Below the pieces are notes generated by a model, which did no database searches, had not been told where the DNA came from, and saw nothing but the letters and a program-made list of their open reading frames with translations. From Porodaedalea pini (Eukaryota > Basidiomycota > Agaricomycetes > Hymenochaetales > Hymenochaetaceae), in NCBI GenBank assembly GCA_002794775.1, contig NBAY01000091.1, positions 62,001 through 126,000 on the forward strand: a stretch of DNA of 64,000 bases, in the 5' to 3' direction. The position numbers and the translations under genes are program-made. Shown here in pieces: positions 61,217-64,000 of the stretch (positions within the stretch are counted from its first letter, which is position 1; each line of letters opens with the position of its first letter).

Positions 61217-62321
61217 ATGAAGTCCTTCGCTGTCCTCTCCGTCCTCGCGTCTCTCGCCGCTCAGGCCATCGCGGCTTTGACCATTAATACCCCGTCAGTG
61301 CACCGTGCTTTTTTTTACGCATCACCTATGAGCGACTGACAAATCCACCTTATTGCTTTCCTAGGCCGACTTTGGTGCAGTGCGGTATGTATGAACGAGT
61401 GGAGGATGAGAAGGATTAATTGCTGACTGCCAACTCAGAGCCTTCTCTCATCTCGTGGACTGATGGCACGGCACCCTACTATCTTACGATTATTCCCGGT
61501 ATGCTTGTTTCTCGTCTATCAGCTAGGTATTTTTCTCACCTGGTTTATCTTCCTGCGAAAAATAGGTGGTCAGGTCTCTGCGAGCCCGGTACGTTCTGCT
61601 CCTTTTGAGTTTCGGGTGGCACATCCTGCTGACGTTGCCTTTTTCGCTTCCGTAATCCAGCTCAAGTCCTTCGGTTCCACTACATCTACTTCGTACACCT
61701 GGAATACCGACATCGCTTCGGGCACGTCTGTGTAAGCTAACTCTTTTTCTTTTTTCGGGTAGTACGCAGGAATTTTCTTATTTCCATTCCTTCTCTTCTA
61801 CAGCACCCTCGCTCTCAGGGACAGCACTGGTACGCAGGTGTACTCCGATGCCGTGACCATCTCCAGCAGTTCCGATTCTAGGTAAGCTTCTAACAGTGCG
61901 ACGGATCGGTTTTCGGCTTCAGGTGCCACGGGGGCTGACAAGCACATACACTTCCATTTAGCTGCGTCAACTCCTCTGTCGACGAAAGTGCTGCGTCTGC
62001 GAGTGGCTTGAGCGGTTCAGCCAGCACCGGCGCCACGACGACCGGCTCCTCTGCCACTGGCTCCTCGCCGGCTCGTCGACCGGTACTGTCACGGGTACGT
62101 CATCGACTTCGACCTCCTCCGTGTCCCACTCGACCAGCTCGTCCGGCTCGTCCGGCTCCTCTACGTCAATCAAAACGACGAGCTCCTCAGCAACGCACTC
62201 ATCGACTTCTTCAGGCTCCGCGAGCTCCTCGTCGGCGTCAAGCGGTGCGATGCGCAGCTCCTCGATGAACGCGGCCGGCATTGCAGGTCTTTTGGGCGTT
62301 GTCGGCGCCGCGCTTCTTTAA
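61217..62321 (+). CDS. Kre9/Knh1-like GPI-anchored cell-wall protein
   Basis: Exons: 61217-61293, 61365-61384, 61439-61498, 61566-61588, 61661-61731, 61804-61881, 61962-62321. The signal peptide (MKSFAVLSVLASLAAQAIA) is followed by a Kre9/Knh1 N-terminal Ig-like fold: LTINTP, C, ISWTDGTAPYYLTIIPGG, LKSFGSTTSTSYTW, SVTLALRDSTG, C. This is a common basidiomycete surface protein type, linked to beta-glucan assembly in yeast. A Ser/Thr/Gly-rich stalk and a terminal hydrophobic GPI signal (GIAGLLGVVGAALL) come last. The frame of the Ig part and the frame of the stalk end differ: a shift of one base is needed near 62070-62100, and I found no intron in the right phase. So this copy has a frameshift or the sequence an error there. 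Confidence 0.8.
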
Positions 62322-63093
62322 GGGATAGATTGTCAGAGGATTCCGATGAACTTCACTTACATCCACAACTCCCGCTGCCTGGACTATACACCGAGACACT
62401 ATCACGAGGATTCGTAGATAACCACCGTTCCTTTGTCCGATACGCTCCCTTCTCCATTACGCGTAAGTATCACAGATTAGTACATCCTATATACATTGTG
62501 TGATTCCGTATTTGATGACTTGACGCGTATGTTCGATTGCGCGGTATGGGCGACTCATTTTCCTAGTCCATATTTGACCTGAGATCTAGAGGAAGCAAAG
62601 AGCCAAATATTAATGAAGAGTCGCGCGTGAATCGACGCGTCGCGTTTTGACGCGTTTGTTTCCGCTTTTCAGCCGACGGGAAGTTCCGATTTGATAAGAA
62701 AGAGCCACGAGACTATTATATATTGCGCCTTTCTTCTCAACCTCAAGTTCTTGCTCTTGCTCTTGCTTGTCGTCGACACCCTTGACGGCGCCTAGGACTG
62801 CTCGAGGTTGACCAGCGACGCGTCGTTCACTATTCAAACACGTCTCATCACGCTCACGGGACTGACTTATTTCTCACACTATTGAATAGCTTCACGGCTC
62901 CCGGGACAGACACAGGAGGTTCATTCATTCAAAGAGACCGAAGAGGCTTCTTTGATCTTGGACACTGACGACGTCCACGAATTCTTTGACCGCCTCGGAC
63001 TAACGCCCTTTAGAGGAACACGGGCCACGCATCTTCTACTTTGACCAGTCGGCGCCTCTTTTCTCTTGCTTGGCTACTAAACGAGACCAGACG
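62322..63093. other. Intergenic before the last gene
   Basis: About 770 bp. TTTTGACGCGTTTG-like and CG-rich words near 62630-62660; TATATATT at about 62717-62724. No gene recognised. Confidence 0.4.
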
Positions 63094-64000
63094 ATGGCGG
63101 AGGTTGCGACTGTGACTGCTGCGCCACTCTCGGCTCCGCGGTTCGAGGCCGAGGAACAGACTCCGATTGACGCGCTGGCGGCCGCACACGGCCCCGTGCT
63201 TGGGCTTACGACCAAAGACTCCGATGCGGTCGCCAGTGGGCAGGGCGACGCGCAAGATGAGCTGGCGGCGCGAGAGAAACTCGGGGAGCTCGAGACGCGT
63301 CCGCGCATCGTGGGAGATAACGAGAATAAGAATGGGGAGGATGAAGGTGTTGCTGAGAACGCGGAGAAGCACGAATCCGAGGTCAGTCTTTACTTCACTC
63401 CCGAGTTACCTTTGCGTTCTTCGAGTCCATTGACCCGTCGTGCTGACTCCTTACATTTTGGGGGGTTGTTACAGAATGGAGAGGAGGATGCGGTCGGCCC
63501 TGAAACGACTGTAGCTGATTCTACGCCTGCCATTGAGACAAAGTCAACTCCTGCAGAGAATGTGGCCCCTGTCAAAGAAGCCGAACAACCCTCGAACGAC
63601 GAAGAAACTTCGCCTGAAGTGCCTGAAAGTCAAGCTGACGCTAAGGTTCATCTTCTTCTATCTCTACCCCTTTCTAATGTTTATAAATTGACTATAATTT
63701 ACTTCGTGTCCCATTTATTCATCCTTTATGATACATTTAGGAGATTGTGGCTGCACCCAAGCCCGACGCCAAAGAAGAACTATCAGCAGCCGAGCCTGAA
63801 CCTGTTATCCTGCCCACCGCAACAGTAGATTCTGAAGCCAAAGGCGAGGAACCGACTGTTGAGGTACGCAACCGTCACCGTCACTTGACTCAAATCATCT
63901 TATGCTGACTCGCATCTCCCTTGACGGCAGGCTACGAAGGCCGAAGAAACGAACCTGTTAATGATTCCCGAGGCCGCAGCAACGACGAAAGAAGAAGAGC
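63094..64000 (+). CDS. Acidic low-complexity protein, 3' end beyond window
   Basis: Exons: 63094-63381, 63475-63645, 63741-63863, and 63931 to the window end. The 217 visible residues are rich in Glu, Ala, Pro, Thr and Lys with repeated short acidic blocks (EEPTVE, EETSPEVPE, AEEQTPID). Each intron sits in phase 0 between similar acidic modules, so the protein may have grown by exon duplication. I see no domain and give no function. The start at 63094 is the first ATG in the frame. Confidence 0.65.

Overview
This window looks like chromosomal DNA of a mushroom-forming basidiomycete (Agaricomycetes; a wood-decay polypore-type genome would fit, but the species is not determined). The evidence is gene-dense, intron-rich architecture with mostly 50-65 bp introns, short intergenic gaps and fungal gene content: Prp18, a fused Cwh43, a WC-2-type GATA/PAS factor, Zn2Cys6 and CobW proteins, a Kre9/Knh1-like surface protein, chromovirus and LINE debris, and a large Agaricomycete-type orphan protein. 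Exon models were built by hand from GT-AG or GC-AG signals, reading frame and family alignment from memory; nearly all models keep an open frame throughout, which is the main check on them.

Layout. 1-2038: 3' part of a Ty3/gypsy chromovirus with its 3' LTR, apparently inserted into a decayed LINE (2039-7300, minus strand). 7381-28 kb+: a block of conserved housekeeping genes: prp18 (+), cwh43 (+), AP-3 beta apl6 (-), CobW/ZNG1-type GTPase (-), Zn2Cys6 regulator (+), WC-2-like photoreceptor partner (-), mitochondrial citrate synthase (-), PITH-domain protein (+), UBX-domain protein (+). 29.1-39 kb: an accessory region with a tandem family of small secreted, probably GPI-anchored proteins (two intact, one split, one relic). 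The split copy is interrupted by a 4.5-kb element bounded by 17-bp inverted repeats that carries intron-containing fragments of prolyl-tRNA synthetase and eIF4G and a near-perfect 120-bp foldback. 39.4-43.6 kb: a large uncharacterised protein (-). 44.4-64 kb: eIF4B (+), an SR-type cyclophilin (-), a Rsr1/Rap-like GTPase (+), the DEAD-box helicase Dbp2 with a conserved-position long intron (+), a CRIB-motif protein (+), PRMT5/Skb1 (+), a Knh1-like wall protein (+) and an acidic low-complexity protein running off the right edge (+).

Functionally the conserved genes are a mixed set rather than a pathway: splicing (Prp18, cyclophilin), translation (eIF4B, with eIF4G and ProRS present only as captured fragments), RNA remodelling (Dbp2), trafficking and GPI-lipid remodelling (AP-3, Cwh43), polarity signalling (Rsr1-like GTPase, CRIB protein and Skb1/PRMT5 lie within 12 kb of each other), light and transcription control, and central carbon metabolism. 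The most unusual part is the 29-39 kb region, where a gene-fragment-carrying transposon has split a member of a tandem surface-protein family.
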